From positions 1 through 48,044 of the forward strand of contig JAATGG010000108.1 of assembly GCA_015654835.1 (NCBI GenBank): 48,044 bases of DNA, in the 5' to 3' direction. Source of the DNA: Terriglobales bacterium (lineage in GTDB: Bacteria > Acidobacteriota > Terriglobia > Terriglobales > Acidobacteriaceae). The position numbers were made by a program, and so were the translations under genes. This document shows, piece by piece, positions 33,015 through 41,968 of this stretch; position 1 is the stretch's first letter, and every line of letters starts with the position of its first letter. The notes under the pieces are model-generated. The model saw nothing but the letters and a program-made list of their open reading frames with translations. It was not told where the DNA came from and did no database searches.

Positions 33015-35957
33015 ATGCCCTCCTCTATTCCCTCCGACGTTCGATTTCCGTTTGCTGTTCACTGTGGCCACCTCAGTTCTCTGGTCTCGTTTGGACTTCT
33101 GCTGTGTATGCTTCTGCCGAGTCGCGGCCTCGCTTTGGGGCGGCCTCCGTATGTGCAGACGGCGCCAGTCGCCGGCGGTTTTCCGCTGGTGCGTGAGGGA
33201 AGGGCTACAAAGTTTTATGTGGATGCGGGCGACTATCCAGGTGTGGTGCGCGCAGCCCACGATCTGCAGGCGGATATCTTTCGTGTCACGGGATGCACGC
33301 CGCCATTCATGGACCATGGAAAATCCTTCTCCGGCGACATGGTGTTCATTGGAACGATTGGAAAGAGCGCTCCTATTGACCGGCTCATCCGCGAAGGCAA
33401 GCTCGATGTAAGTGAGATCCGCGGCAAGTGGGAGGCGAATTTAATCCAGGTCGTTTCCCATCCTCTGCCTGGCGTGCGGCGCGCTCTGGTCATCGCGGGC
33501 AGCGATAAGCGCAGCACGATCTACGGAGTCTACGATCTTTCTGAGCAGATCGGCGTGTCTCCCTGGTACTGGTGGGCAGACGTTCCGGCCGAGCACAAGG
33601 ATGCGCTCTTCATCCTGCCAGGGCGCCGGGTAGAAGGCGAGCCGGCCGTCAAATATCGTGGCATCTTTCTTAATGATGAGGCGCCTGCCCTGACCGGGTG
33701 GGTTAATGAAAAATTCGGCGGGTACAATCATCAGTTCTATGAGAAAGTATTCGAATTGCTCCTGCGCCTGAAGGCCAATTTTCTCTGGCCGGCAATGTGG
33801 AACAGCGCGTTTAATGAAGATGATCCCCTGAATCCAAAGATGGCCGATGAATATGGAATCGTGATGGGCACATCGCACCATGAGCCGATGCTGCGTGCGC
33901 AGCAGGAGTGGAAGCGCCATGGTGCGGGACCGTGGGATTACACGGCAAATTCCAAAGTGCTCGACACATTTTGGGCGCAGGGAATCGAGCGCAATAAGAA
34001 TTACGAAAGCATTATCACGCTGGGTATGCGCGGTGATGGCGACAAGCCGATGTTTGAGAATGACGATGTCGCGTTGCTTGAAAAAATTGTCGCCAACCAG
34101 AGGGCCATCATCGCAGCCCACCAGACCCCCACTATCGCTGCCAATCCTCAAGTATGGGCACTGTATAAGGAGGTCCAGGGTTACTACGAAAAAGGCATGC
34201 GCGTTCCCGACGATGTCACTTTGCTTTGGAGCGACGACAACTGGGGCAACATCCGCCGGCTGCCTACCGCGGAAGAACGAAATCGGGCGGGCGGCGCGGG
34301 TATCTATTATCACTTCGACTATGTAGGGGGGCCTCGCTCTTATAAGTGGCTGAACACTTACTCCATTACAAAAGTGTGGGAGCAGATGAACCTCGCCACC
34401 GCATACGGCGTCAATCGTATTTGGATTGTGAATGTCGGGGATCTGAAGCCCATGGAGTTTCCCATCGAGTTCTTTCTCAGCTTCGCGCGGGACCCTCAAC
34501 GATGGGGTAAGGATAACCTGCAGGAATTTACTGAGCTTTGGGCAACGCGCGAATTCGGTCCCGAACATGCTGCGGAGATTGCGGATCTCATCTCCAAATA
34601 CACTCAATACAACAGCCGCCGAAAGCCGGAGCAACTTGAGCCGGAGACGTTCAGTCTCGTTCACGATGGAGAAGCGGATCGCGTTTATTCCGAGTGGAAG
34701 TCGCTGGCTCACAGGGCCGAGCAGATCTCTGCACAGATTTCCGAAGACAAACGGGACGCTTTTTTCGAATTGGTGTTATATCCCGTAAAAGCATCGGCCA
34801 TCGTGAATGAGTTGTATATCACCGCCGGGAAAAATCATCTTTATGCCACGCAAGGCAGAGCCAGCGCAAACGATCTTGCCCAACAGGCTCGTAATCTCTT
34901 TGCGGCTGATGCTGCACTTTCTAGCGAGTATAACCATAAGCTTGCGCATGGCAAATGGAATCATATGATGGACCAGACCCACATTGGATATACCTTTTGG
35001 AACGAGCCTCCCCTCAATGCCATGCCCGCCGTTACCGAGGTACAACCCGCTCCAGAGCCTCGGATGGCCGTATCGGTTGAAGAACTACCGTTTGCAAGTT
35101 CGGGGAACTTTGGCACTCTATCGCTGCCCGCTTTCGATGCTTTCAATCGGCAGACACGTTCCGTTGATATATTCAACCGAGGAGTTGGGACTTTTGAATA
35201 CACTGCTTCCGCCGATCGACCTTGGATCAAGCTGAGCGAGGCACAAGGAACTGTGTCCAAAGAGAAGAGGCTATTTGTAAGCATAGATTGGGATCGAGTG
35301 CCAATCGCTACAAATGAAGGGGGCATCACGATTACGCAAACGGGCGGTGTGCCTGTTCATCTCCGTGTGCAGGCTCTTCGTCCGTCAGAGCCAACGAGAG
35401 AGTCTCTGCAAGGATTTGTAGAAGGTAACCATTATGTTTCAATCGAAGCCGAGCATTTTACCGGCCAGACAAGAGCTGGCGAGACACATTGGGATAAGAT
35501 CCCAGGCTTTGGTGAGACGCTCTCCGGTATGACGATCTTTCCAGTGACGGCGCCGAGTGCAAAAAATTCCGCGCCCGCTCCTCAGCTTGAATACCGCATG
35601 TATCTATTCGAGAGTGGAACATTCAATGTGCAAGCCATTTTGGCGCCGACCCTGAACTTCGTCCCTGGTCGCGGACTGCGATTCGCCCTCTCCTTCGACG
35701 ATCAGCCTCCCCATATCATCGATGCTTTGGAACATAACTCGGAAAAAGATTGGGCAGAGGCTGTGAGCAACGGAGTTCGCAAGGTCACATCGATTCTGAA
35801 CGTCGATGCCCCTGGATATCACACCTTGAAATTCCGCATGATAGATCCGGGTGTTGTTCTGGAGAAGCTGCTTGTAAGCCGCGACCCGGTTTCTTCAAGC
35901 TATCTTGGCCCGCCGGAGAGCTATCATAATATCCCACTCGTCGCCCCCATTCCTTAA
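33015..35957 (+). CDS. GH115 alpha-glucuronidase, exported
   Basis: The 980-residue protein starts at ATG 33015, with GGAG six bases upstream; the ATG at 33003 overlaps that site and is less likely. A signal segment (about 20-42) is followed by the full GH115 layout: an N-terminal alpha/beta domain (FYVDAGDYPGVVRAAHDLQ, GTIGKSAPIDRLI), the catalytic barrel (KYRGIFLNDEAPALTGW, ANFLWPAMWNSAFNEDDP, MGTSHHEPMLRAQQEW, VTLLWSDDNWGNIRRLP), a helical domain and a C-terminal sandwich (about 815-975). The family removes (4-O-methyl)glucuronic acid from xylan or arabinogalactan. Length matches the family. It is under its own promoter and, by context, under the divergent ROK regulator. No xylanase or uronate isomerase is in the window. 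Confidence 0.92.
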   Translation: MPSSIPSDVRFPFAVHCGHLSSLVSFGLLLCMLLPSRGLALGRPPYVQTAPVAGGFPLVREGRATKFYVDAGDYPGVVRAAHDLQADIFRVTGCTPPFMDHGKSFSGDMVFIGTIGKSAPIDRLIREGKLDVSEIRGKWEANLIQVVSHPLPGVRRALVIAGSDKRSTIYGVYDLSEQIGVSPWYWWADVPAEHKDALFILPGRRVEGEPAVKYRGIFLNDEAPALTGWVNEKFGGYNHQFYEKVFELLLRLKANFLWPAMWNSAFNEDDPLNPKMADEYGIVMGTSHHEPMLRAQQEWKRHGAGPWDYTANSKVLDTFWAQGIERNKNYESIITLGMRGDGDKPMFENDDVALLEKIVANQRAIIAAHQTPTIAANPQVWALYKEVQGYYEKGMRVPDDVTLLWSDDNWGNIRRLPTAEERNRAGGAGIYYHFDYVGGPRSYKWLNTYSITKVWEQMNLATAYGVNRIWIVNVGDLKPMEFPIEFFLSFARDPQRWGKDNLQEFTELWATREFGPEHAAEIADLISKYTQYNSRRKPEQLEPETFSLVHDGEADRVYSEWKSLAHRAEQISAQISEDKRDAFFELVLYPVKASAIVNELYITAGKNHLYATQGRASANDLAQQARNLFAADAALSSEYNHKLAHGKWNHMMDQTHIGYTFWNEPPLNAMPAVTEVQPAPEPRMAVSVEELPFASSGNFGTLSLPAFDAFNRQTRSVDIFNRGVGTFEYTASADRPWIKLSEAQGTVSKEKRLFVSIDWDRVPIATNEGGITITQTGGVPVHLRVQALRPSEPTRESLQGFVEGNHYVSIEAEHFTGQTRAGETHWDKIPGFGETLSGMTIFPVTAPSAKNSAPAPQLEYRMYLFESGTFNVQAILAPTLNFVPGRGLRFALSFDDQPPHIIDALEHNSEKDWAEAVSNGVRKVTSILNVDAPGYHTLKFRMIDPGVVLEKLLVSRDPVSSSYLGPPESYHNIPLVAPIP

Positions 35958-36013
35958 GGAGAAATGAGAGGCTCGCCGGTACTGCAATAAACTTCGATGT
36001 CTTGTTTCGGCTG

Positions 36014-36463
36014 TTATTTCTTTGTCGCTGTATCCTTGTTAGGGCTCCAGTTAATTACGTGATACACGGCCGCTGTTGTCCCCGTATTCCTGAACCCATG
36101 GAGGCTATTCGATGCATTGAAGACTACAGAACCCGGCCCGATCTTGATCCATTTGCCGTTTGAGAGTGTTTCGCATTCGCCCTCGCGAATGATGATCAAC
36201 TCCTCATTTACATGCCGATGGGGCGGATGCGATGTCTGCCCTGCATTCAGTGTGGTTACATGCATCTCTAGCTGGTCGAGTGTCGCGGTCGGGCTCTTGC
36301 ACAGAGGCCGCACTTCGCCGACCGGCGTCTTTTCGGCCTTCATCTCATTCCAGTTGAACACCGTTGGCCCAAGAATCGGCTGCTCCTCCGTCGCTATGGC
36401 CGCCGCACGTAGCACGCTCGGCATGGCAAGCAACCCTACGACAACATCGCGTCTTGTCATCAT
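36014..36463 (-). CDS. Tat-exported cupin protein
   Basis: The 149-residue protein starts at ATG 36463 (AGGAG upstream); the frame extends to 36499 but overlaps the previous gene. It opens with TRRDVVVGLLAMPSVLRA, a Tat-like signal. The rest is a single cupin barrel with HPPHRHVNEELIIIREGE (metal ligands His, His, Glu) and the distal NSLHGFRN supplying the third His. Small cupins bind a metal and often act on or sense sugars. It is the last gene of a tight set with two Gfo/Idh/MocA genes, 13 bases after the first, so it probably serves the same pathway. Its reaction is unknown. Confidence 0.8.
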   Translation of the reverse strand: MMTRRDVVVGLLAMPSVLRAAAIATEEQPILGPTVFNWNEMKAEKTPVGEVRPLCKSPTATLDQLEMHVTTLNAGQTSHPPHRHVNEELIIIREGECETLSNGKWIKIGPGSVVFNASNSLHGFRNTGTTAAVYHVINWSPNKDTATKK

Positions 36464-36476
36464 GGTTCGCTCTCCT

Positions 36477-37853
36477 CTACGACAGCATATAAGGCGCACG
36501 TTGCGGACGCGAAATCATGCTGTTGGCCTCATCGTCGTTCTTGAAGCGCTCTTTCGTTGGGTCCCAATATAGCTTCCGTTTTAATACCATCGCCATGTCG
36601 TGGATCAAGCAAGTCGAACAGGCTCGATGCCCCAATTCCACAGGCGATATTGGTGCCTTGCGGCTGATGATGCAGTCCAGCCAGTTACCGTGCTGCTCCT
36701 TGCTTTCATAGAGGTGAACCTCGTCGGGTCCGATCTCCGATTTGATAATCTTTACGTCGCTCGATGCAAGCGCAGTGACGTCGTTCAATTTGGCCACTGG
36801 GTCGCTTTTGGTGACTTGCTCATTTCCGCGCGAGACGAAGATCCATCCCTTCGTTCCATAAAATTTGATGCCGTTTGGGTAGTCACCGCTCACACTCATC
36901 CGCACGCCGTTTGCATACAGCGCTTCTGTCTTGAACGTTCCATGCACATCCCATAAGCCATGAGTTGGAAACTCCGCTTGCCCCCAGACCTCGGTCGGCC
37001 CTGTATATTCGGTATTCATCGCCCAATGCGCACTGTCAATATGGTGTGCACCCCATCCTGTGATCATGCCCGCGCCGAATTGGCGGCAGCGCAACCATCC
37101 CGGGCGGCTATAACCCGTTTGTGGATGCACTCGATCCACGGCGTAATACACATAAGGTGTTTCCCCAAGCCACATCTCATAGTTGAATCCATCGGGCACT
37201 GCAACGGGTGTCTTGTCTCCGCCCGCAGGGTCGCCGGGCAAGCCTACCTCAACGCGCTGCAACTCGCCGATGCGGCCATTGCGCACTAACTCCGCGGCAT
37301 AGCGAAATTGCACCGTCGACCTCTGTTGACTGCCGATTTGCAGAATCCTGCCGGAGGCCTGCACGGCGTCGCTCAATGCGCGTCCTTCTGCAATCGTCAA
37401 CGATGCCGGCTTCTGCAGATATACGTCCTTGCCTGCACGTACCGCGTCGATGCCGATCAGTGCATGCCAATGGTCCGGCGTGCTCACGACCACAGCGTCG
37501 ATATCTTTATTGGCTAACAGGTCATGATAGTTTGCATAGCCGCTCACGCCATCGTAAGGCTTGCCTGTCTTCTTGGTGTAATAGTCGTTGACAAACTTCT
37601 TCCCATCTTCCAAGCGGTGTGCATCCAGATCGCAGACAGCGATAATCGAGGCCCGATCATATTGCAGAATTGACGGCATATCGTGCACGCGCGAGATACG
37701 TCCCACCCCAATCGCGCCAACATTGATGCGCTTGCTTGGCGCATATTGTCCGAACACCGACGAAGGTAGAATCGTCGGAAATCCTAGCGCAGCCGCTGCA
37801 CCCAGCCCTGTCTTCAAGATCGCACGGCGTGAAACTCGATACGTATCCCCCAT
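36477..37853 (-). CDS. Tat-exported Gfo/Idh/MocA oxidoreductase
   Basis: The 458-residue protein begins with VSRRAILKTGLGAAAALG, a twin-arginine signal, then the dinucleotide fold NVGAIGVGRISRVHDMP, then AVVVSTPDHWHALIGIDAVRAGKDVYLQKPASLT. The lysine of the family's EKP motif is kept but Glu is Gln (QKP). The C-terminal domain has GAGMITGWGAHHIDSAHW with the usual catalytic His. The family uses NAD(P) to oxidise or reduce sugars and related compounds; exported ones must carry their cofactor out folded, as glucose-fructose oxidoreductase does. It is 10 bases downstream of a second such gene and 13 upstream of the cupin. Sugar substrate unknown; a uronate or glycoside derivative fits the neighbourhood. 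Confidence 0.85.
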   Translation of the reverse strand: MGDTYRVSRRAILKTGLGAAAALGFPTILPSSVFGQYAPSKRINVGAIGVGRISRVHDMPSILQYDRASIIAVCDLDAHRLEDGKKFVNDYYTKKTGKPYDGVSGYANYHDLLANKDIDAVVVSTPDHWHALIGIDAVRAGKDVYLQKPASLTIAEGRALSDAVQASGRILQIGSQQRSTVQFRYAAELVRNGRIGELQRVEVGLPGDPAGGDKTPVAVPDGFNYEMWLGETPYVYYAVDRVHPQTGYSRPGWLRCRQFGAGMITGWGAHHIDSAHWAMNTEYTGPTEVWGQAEFPTHGLWDVHGTFKTEALYANGVRMSVSGDYPNGIKFYGTKGWIFVSRGNEQVTKSDPVAKLNDVTALASSDVKIIKSEIGPDEVHLYESKEQHGNWLDCIISRKAPISPVELGHRACSTCLIHDMAMVLKRKLYWDPTKERFKNDDEANSMISRPQRAPYMLS

Positions 37854-37863
37854 GCAGCACCCC

Positions 37864-39072
37864 TTAGTCTTTCAGCGTGACGACGGTTGCGTTTCGTTGA
37901 GCCTTAATCACGAGCTCTGCCGCTAATAGGCATTGATCCTGATCCTGCGCGACGTGAGTCCGATTGACGATGTCCCCGACAAACTGCGGTCCGAAGGGCA
38001 ATGGCATTTTATTGCAGTCAATGTATCTTGCTTCTTTGTTATCGACGAGGAACAAATTATTCCCCTGTTGCTTGACCGCGACATCGGCATATTTACGGAT
38101 CTCGATGTATCCGTCGGTACCGAGAATAAAGAGGCGGCCGTCTCCCCAAGTCCCCAGTCCATAGGGAGTAAACCAGTCTAGTCGCACATAGCCGAGACCT
38201 CGGTCTCCGCGCAACACCATGTCGCCAAAGTCCTGAAATTGCGGATGAGAAGGGTGTCGTACATTGGCAACCTGCGACTCAACAATCTCGGCATGTTTCG
38301 AGCCCGTGTAATAGAGAAACTGGTCTACCTGGTGTGAGCCGATGTCGCACAGGATTCCTCCGAACTGTTCCGGATTCCAGAACCAATCCGGCCGGCCCGA
38401 TCCCCCTCCTGCGTCTCCATTTCGTTGCGTGATTTGATGTGGAGCAATATTGATGGTTTGAATTACCTTGCCGATTGCACCTTGGTGGATAAGCTCTCCG
38501 GCGTACACTGCGGCCTTTACTTCGAGGCGCTCGCTGTACATGATGCCATAGATCCGCTGAGTCTCAGCGATGGCTCTTCTCACCTCCGCCAGTTGCTCCA
38601 GCGTCGTGATTCCCGGCTTGTCCGAGAGAAAATCCTTACCATGTTTCATGGCCCGTACACCCAACGGGGCCCGCTCGCTGGCAATCTGTGAACTTAGCAC
38701 CAGTTGTACGGAGGGGTCGCTTAGTATCTCGTCCTGCGTTTTCACAATCTTGGCGTTCGGAAACCGTTTTGCGAATGCCGCGATTTTGTCTTTTTCTCCA
38801 CCCCAGGCTGCTACAAGTTCACCGCCGCCGCGCTGAATCGCTCCAACCATGCCGTAAATATGGTCGTGGCTCATGCCACACACTGCAAACTTAATGTGAT
38901 GTTTGGGCGTCTCTTCAGCTTGTTCGGGCGACACGGCATCTTCGATCACGTTGCTTCGCTCTTCTAATGGGTATGCCGCCGCACCTTGTGGCAGTCCAGC
39001 CATCATCGCAACTGAAGCCATCAGTCCGGCCTGTTTGATAAAGTCACGCCGAATCGTCGGTTTCTTATCCAT
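37864..39072 (-). CDS. Tat-exported Gfo/Idh/MocA oxidoreductase (second)
   Basis: The 402-residue protein starts at ATG 39072 with GGAGG just upstream. It has the Tat signal IRRDFIKQAGLMAS, a nucleotide-binding fold opening with KFAVCGMSHDHIYG, the variant DFLSDKPGITT in place of EKP, and a C-terminal domain with GGILCDIGSHQVDQFLYYTGS, which holds the Asp and His of the active site. It shares the fold but little sequence with the gene after it, so the pair is not a recent duplication. Both could work on successive steps or on two ends of one sugar. The motif GMSHDH replaces the usual GxGxxG, so cofactor binding may differ. Confidence 0.85.
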   Translation of the reverse strand: MDKKPTIRRDFIKQAGLMASVAMMAGLPQGAAAYPLEERSNVIEDAVSPEQAEETPKHHIKFAVCGMSHDHIYGMVGAIQRGGGELVAAWGGEKDKIAAFAKRFPNAKIVKTQDEILSDPSVQLVLSSQIASERAPLGVRAMKHGKDFLSDKPGITTLEQLAEVRRAIAETQRIYGIMYSERLEVKAAVYAGELIHQGAIGKVIQTINIAPHQITQRNGDAGGGSGRPDWFWNPEQFGGILCDIGSHQVDQFLYYTGSKHAEIVESQVANVRHPSHPQFQDFGDMVLRGDRGLGYVRLDWFTPYGLGTWGDGRLFILGTDGYIEIRKYADVAVKQQGNNLFLVDNKEARYIDCNKMPLPFGPQFVGDIVNRTHVAQDQDQCLLAAELVIKAQRNATVVTLKD

Positions 39073-39446
39073 CTCTCCTCCACTTTTCCAGCGCATCCAG
39101 TTTTTGAAACGAACGTGCGGCTCGGGAAGAGACTTTTGTTGTACAGGCCCCGTAAGTCGGTTTGCGAATCAGGATAGAACTGCGCATAAACCGATTTATC
39201 GCACGCCGCGAATCTATTACTCTCAACGCAGAGCTGTCAAGAAAAACCAGCCGGATGCAGCAAACGTCCGTGTCTTGTCAAGAGGATGTGCGGAGCCGCA
39301 ACATCGAATCTACCTGTTCGATCTTCGAGTGCGCTTATATATTTTTATCGGAGACGATGAGTGGCTTCCGGCAGGAGTTTGCACACAGCTTGCCGTGCAG
39401 CAAGAGGCACAACTCGACGATCGCAGAGAGAGCAGAGGCTTGGCTG
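39073..39446. other. Non-coding stretch between SDR and Gfo/Idh/MocA genes
   Basis: No gene, strong hairpin or consensus promoter was seen. It must contain the promoter of the Gfo/Idh/MocA-cupin operon unless transcription reads through from the SDR gene. Confidence 0.45.
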
Positions 39447-40214
39447 TCAGAGACTGCCGGCATTCCGTAACATGCCGCCGTCGATGAAGTGGGTACTGCC
39501 GGTGATGTACGAGGCTTCATCGGAGGCTAGGTAGAGCGCGAGCTGAGCCACTTCTTCCGGCCTGCCCCACCGGCCCAGGGGGATCTCGGCCAGTATCTGT
39601 GCATTGAGTGCGGGGTCCGATTCAACATCTTTATCAATAGGTGTATAGATAGCGCCCGGACCAATGTTGTTTACCGTGATGCCATGCGGAGCTAGTTCAA
39701 CAGCAATCGTTCGCGCCAGCATGCGTAGCCCGCCCTTGGTTACGCAGTAGGGTGCATTCGTCGGCATCGGCAGATCCTCGTGGATGGAGGAGATATTGAT
39801 AATTCGCCCGCCGTGCCCTTGCTGGATCATCTGCTTTGCCGCAGCCTGCGCACAGAGAAACGGTCCAGTCAAATTGACCGCGATAATCTTTTGCCATTCG
39901 CTCAGCGGATAGTCGATAAAGGGAAATTTCTTCTCTATCGCAGCGTTGTTCACAAGGATGTCAAGTTTGCCATAAGCCGATACCGTCTTCTGGACGAGTG
40001 CATTGATCTCAGCAGGATTCGATACATCCGCTTCGACTGCAGTGGCTACGCCCCCAGCGACCTTGATCTTATGGAGGGTCTCATCGGGAGTCGCTGCTGC
40101 GCCGACGTAGTCTACTACCACTGAGGCTCCCGCGCCAGCAAATGCAATTGCAATGGCTTGCCCGATGCCGGTCGCTGCTCCGGTGATGACTGCCACCTTG
40201 TTGTTCAGTTTCAT
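39447..40214 (-). CDS. Short-chain dehydrogenase/reductase (glucose 1-dehydrogenase-like)
   Basis: The 255-residue cytoplasmic protein is a classical SDR: cofactor motif TGAATGIG (11-18), DVS, LVNNAA, catalytic Ser in INISSIHE, then YCVTKGG with the Tyr-x-x-x-Lys pair, and the C-terminal GRWGRPEEVAQLALYLASDEASYITGS common in glucose 1-dehydrogenase and 3-oxoacyl-ACP reductase relatives. After the Rossmann beta-2 strand is VVVDYVG, suggesting NADP or NAD ambiguity. AGAGGCG precedes the start. It lies on the same strand upstream of the exported oxidoreductases and may act on the product after uptake. Substrate is not known. Confidence 0.85.
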   Translation of the reverse strand: MKLNNKVAVITGAATGIGQAIAIAFAGAGASVVVDYVGAAATPDETLHKIKVAGGVATAVEADVSNPAEINALVQKTVSAYGKLDILVNNAAIEKKFPFIDYPLSEWQKIIAVNLTGPFLCAQAAAKQMIQQGHGGRIINISSIHEDLPMPTNAPYCVTKGGLRMLARTIAVELAPHGITVNNIGPGAIYTPIDKDVESDPALNAQILAEIPLGRWGRPEEVAQLALYLASDEASYITGSTHFIDGGMLRNAGSL

Positions 40215-40373
40215 CGTTGCGCCTCTGATTGAGAGCCCAGCCGATCAGGATAGAAGCCGCTGTGCCTCTCGATCATGAGATGCTCGATGAAGATGCTGGG
40301 ATGTGTCCTTTGATCGCCCGCAGAAAATGTGTGTATCCAAGGCATCACAGGATTCATAGCTTGAATGCCTGCG

Positions 40374-40443
40374 GTGATGTTATCTGCCGATATGAAAGGG
40401 TAGTGACACAAATGCCCATACTTATGCCCGTGGATAACATCAC
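40374..40443. repeat. Perfect 11-bp inverted repeat around a 48-base centre
   Basis: GTGATGTTATC (40374-40384) and GATAACATCAC (40433-40443) are exact complements, and a further AGGCAT/ATGCCT pair lies just to the left. Downstream the CTTCA-TAAG-TGAAG hairpin (40443-40457) follows. It sits between the SDR gene and the efflux operon, so it may be a regulator site, terminator or structured RNA. Confidence 0.45.
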
Positions 40444-40471
40444 TTCATAAGTGAAGCGGCACACGCTTGAC

Positions 40472-41923
40472 TTATTGCCAGCCTCCTCCTAAAGCAGTAT
40501 AAAGCTGCACCAGCGATGCCGCCTCCTCCTGTTGTGCCTGTGCGAGGAGTAACTGAGCGGAATATAAATCGGTATCGGTCGTTAGCACTTCGAGATAGCT
40601 GGCATTCCCTCCGGAATAACGCAGCCGGGCGAGCCGCACTGCATCGCTGGCAGATTTTACATGCTCAAATTGCTCTTCGCGGCGCTCCCGAGTTTCCTTG
40701 TAAGATACAAGGGAATTTGATACATCTTTCAGTGCGCCCAAGATCGCTTTCTGATACTCAAGCAACATCTCTTGCTGCTGTGCCTTCGACAGCCGATAGT
40801 TACTGCGAATTCTGCCACCCTCAAAAATTGGCTGCGAGACGGAGCCTGCCGCATACCAATAGGTGTTGGGGCTGGAGAAGATCGAGTTAAGCTGGCTACT
40901 CGCGGCACCTCCCATGCTGGTGAGAGATATCTGGGGAAAATATTGCGCACGAGCGACGCCGACACGCGCATTGGCGGCAACGAGCTTTGCTTCAGCCTGC
41001 TGAATGTCAGGACGCCGTTCGAGCAGTTGTGACGGAACACCAATTGGAACGTCGAGCGGATGCGGTTGCTGGTCGATAGGCAGACCGCGATCGACCGCAC
41101 CGGGATTGTGCCCCAGCAAGATGCTGATGGCATTTTCTTCGATGGCGATCTGCCGTCGAAGGTCGGGCAGATTAGCCAGCGCAGTATGCAGCAGTTCTTC
41201 GGCTTGGCGCACGTCCGCCATCGAGCCAGCGCCATATGCATCCAGAGATCGCGTCAGTTGCAGAGATTCTCTGCGTGCTTTGATGGTATTCTCGGTGATT
41301 GCCATCTGGGCATCGAGGCTGCGCAGATCGAAATAAGCCTGTGCGACGCTCTGGATCAGCGTGATTCGCACAGCGCGCTGACCCCACTCGCTGGCCAGGA
41401 GTTCAGCGCGTGCGGCTTCGGTTTGGCGACGATAGAGCCCCCAGAAATCAAGGTTCCACGCTGCCGACGCGCTGGGACCTCCTCCATTGAAGAAGGAGTT
41501 TGCCGGAGTGCCGTCGCTGTTATTGCCGACGAGGGAGGACGGAACCTGAAGGGCGCTATAACTGCCGCCCGCACCTACTGACGGCATCTGCTGCGAGCGG
41601 ACAACGCCGACCTGCGCTCTGGCCTCTAACACGCGCTGCGCTGCAATACGAAGATCGAGATTATTTTCGAGAGCGCCTTTAACAAGACGCAATAGTGCTG
41701 GATCCTGAAAGATCGCAGGCCATTGCTCGTCGGCAATTGAAAGAGGCTTGGATGCGGGCGCAGTGTCAGGAGCAAGAGCGTGGCGATAGTTGCCCGGCAC
41801 ATCGACCGCCGGGCGTTTGTAGTTTGGCCCCACCGTGCAACCAGCCACCATCAAGGTAATCAGCGACAGAATCGCTCCACCGGCAAGTTGTTCAATTCGT
41901 CTTGTCATCATCATTGCAGGCAT
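40472..41923 (-). CDS. Outer-membrane efflux lipoprotein (NodT/OprM type)
   Basis: The 483-residue protein has a lipoprotein signal, LMVAGCTVGPNYKRP, the classic opening of NodT-family outer-membrane factors. Two copies of the outer-membrane efflux fold follow, with the long paired helices (ALENNLDLRIAAQRVLEARAQVGVVRSQ and the later AEAKLVAANARVGVARAQYFP) and an FWGLYRRQTEAARAELLAS segment typical of the family. It would trimerise to form the exit duct for the adjacent RND pump. It is the last gene of the efflux operon, 45 bases after the adaptor. Confidence 0.9.
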   Translation of the reverse strand: MPAMMMTRRIEQLAGGAILSLITLMVAGCTVGPNYKRPAVDVPGNYRHALAPDTAPASKPLSIADEQWPAIFQDPALLRLVKGALENNLDLRIAAQRVLEARAQVGVVRSQQMPSVGAGGSYSALQVPSSLVGNNSDGTPANSFFNGGGPSASAAWNLDFWGLYRRQTEAARAELLASEWGQRAVRITLIQSVAQAYFDLRSLDAQMAITENTIKARRESLQLTRSLDAYGAGSMADVRQAEELLHTALANLPDLRRQIAIEENAISILLGHNPGAVDRGLPIDQQPHPLDVPIGVPSQLLERRPDIQQAEAKLVAANARVGVARAQYFPQISLTSMGGAASSQLNSIFSSPNTYWYAAGSVSQPIFEGGRIRSNYRLSKAQQQEMLLEYQKAILGALKDVSNSLVSYKETRERREEQFEHVKSASDAVRLARLRYSGGNASYLEVLTTDTDLYSAQLLLAQAQQEEAASLVQLYTALGGGWQ

Positions 41924-41968
41924 ACAAACTTATCCTTCCCGAACCAAGCCGAAATATGCATCCGAGGC

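Noticed and set aside
33441-34712. Minus-strand open frame of 423 codons
   Set aside because: It lies opposite the catalytic core of GH115 and has no recognisable motif or ribosome-binding site.
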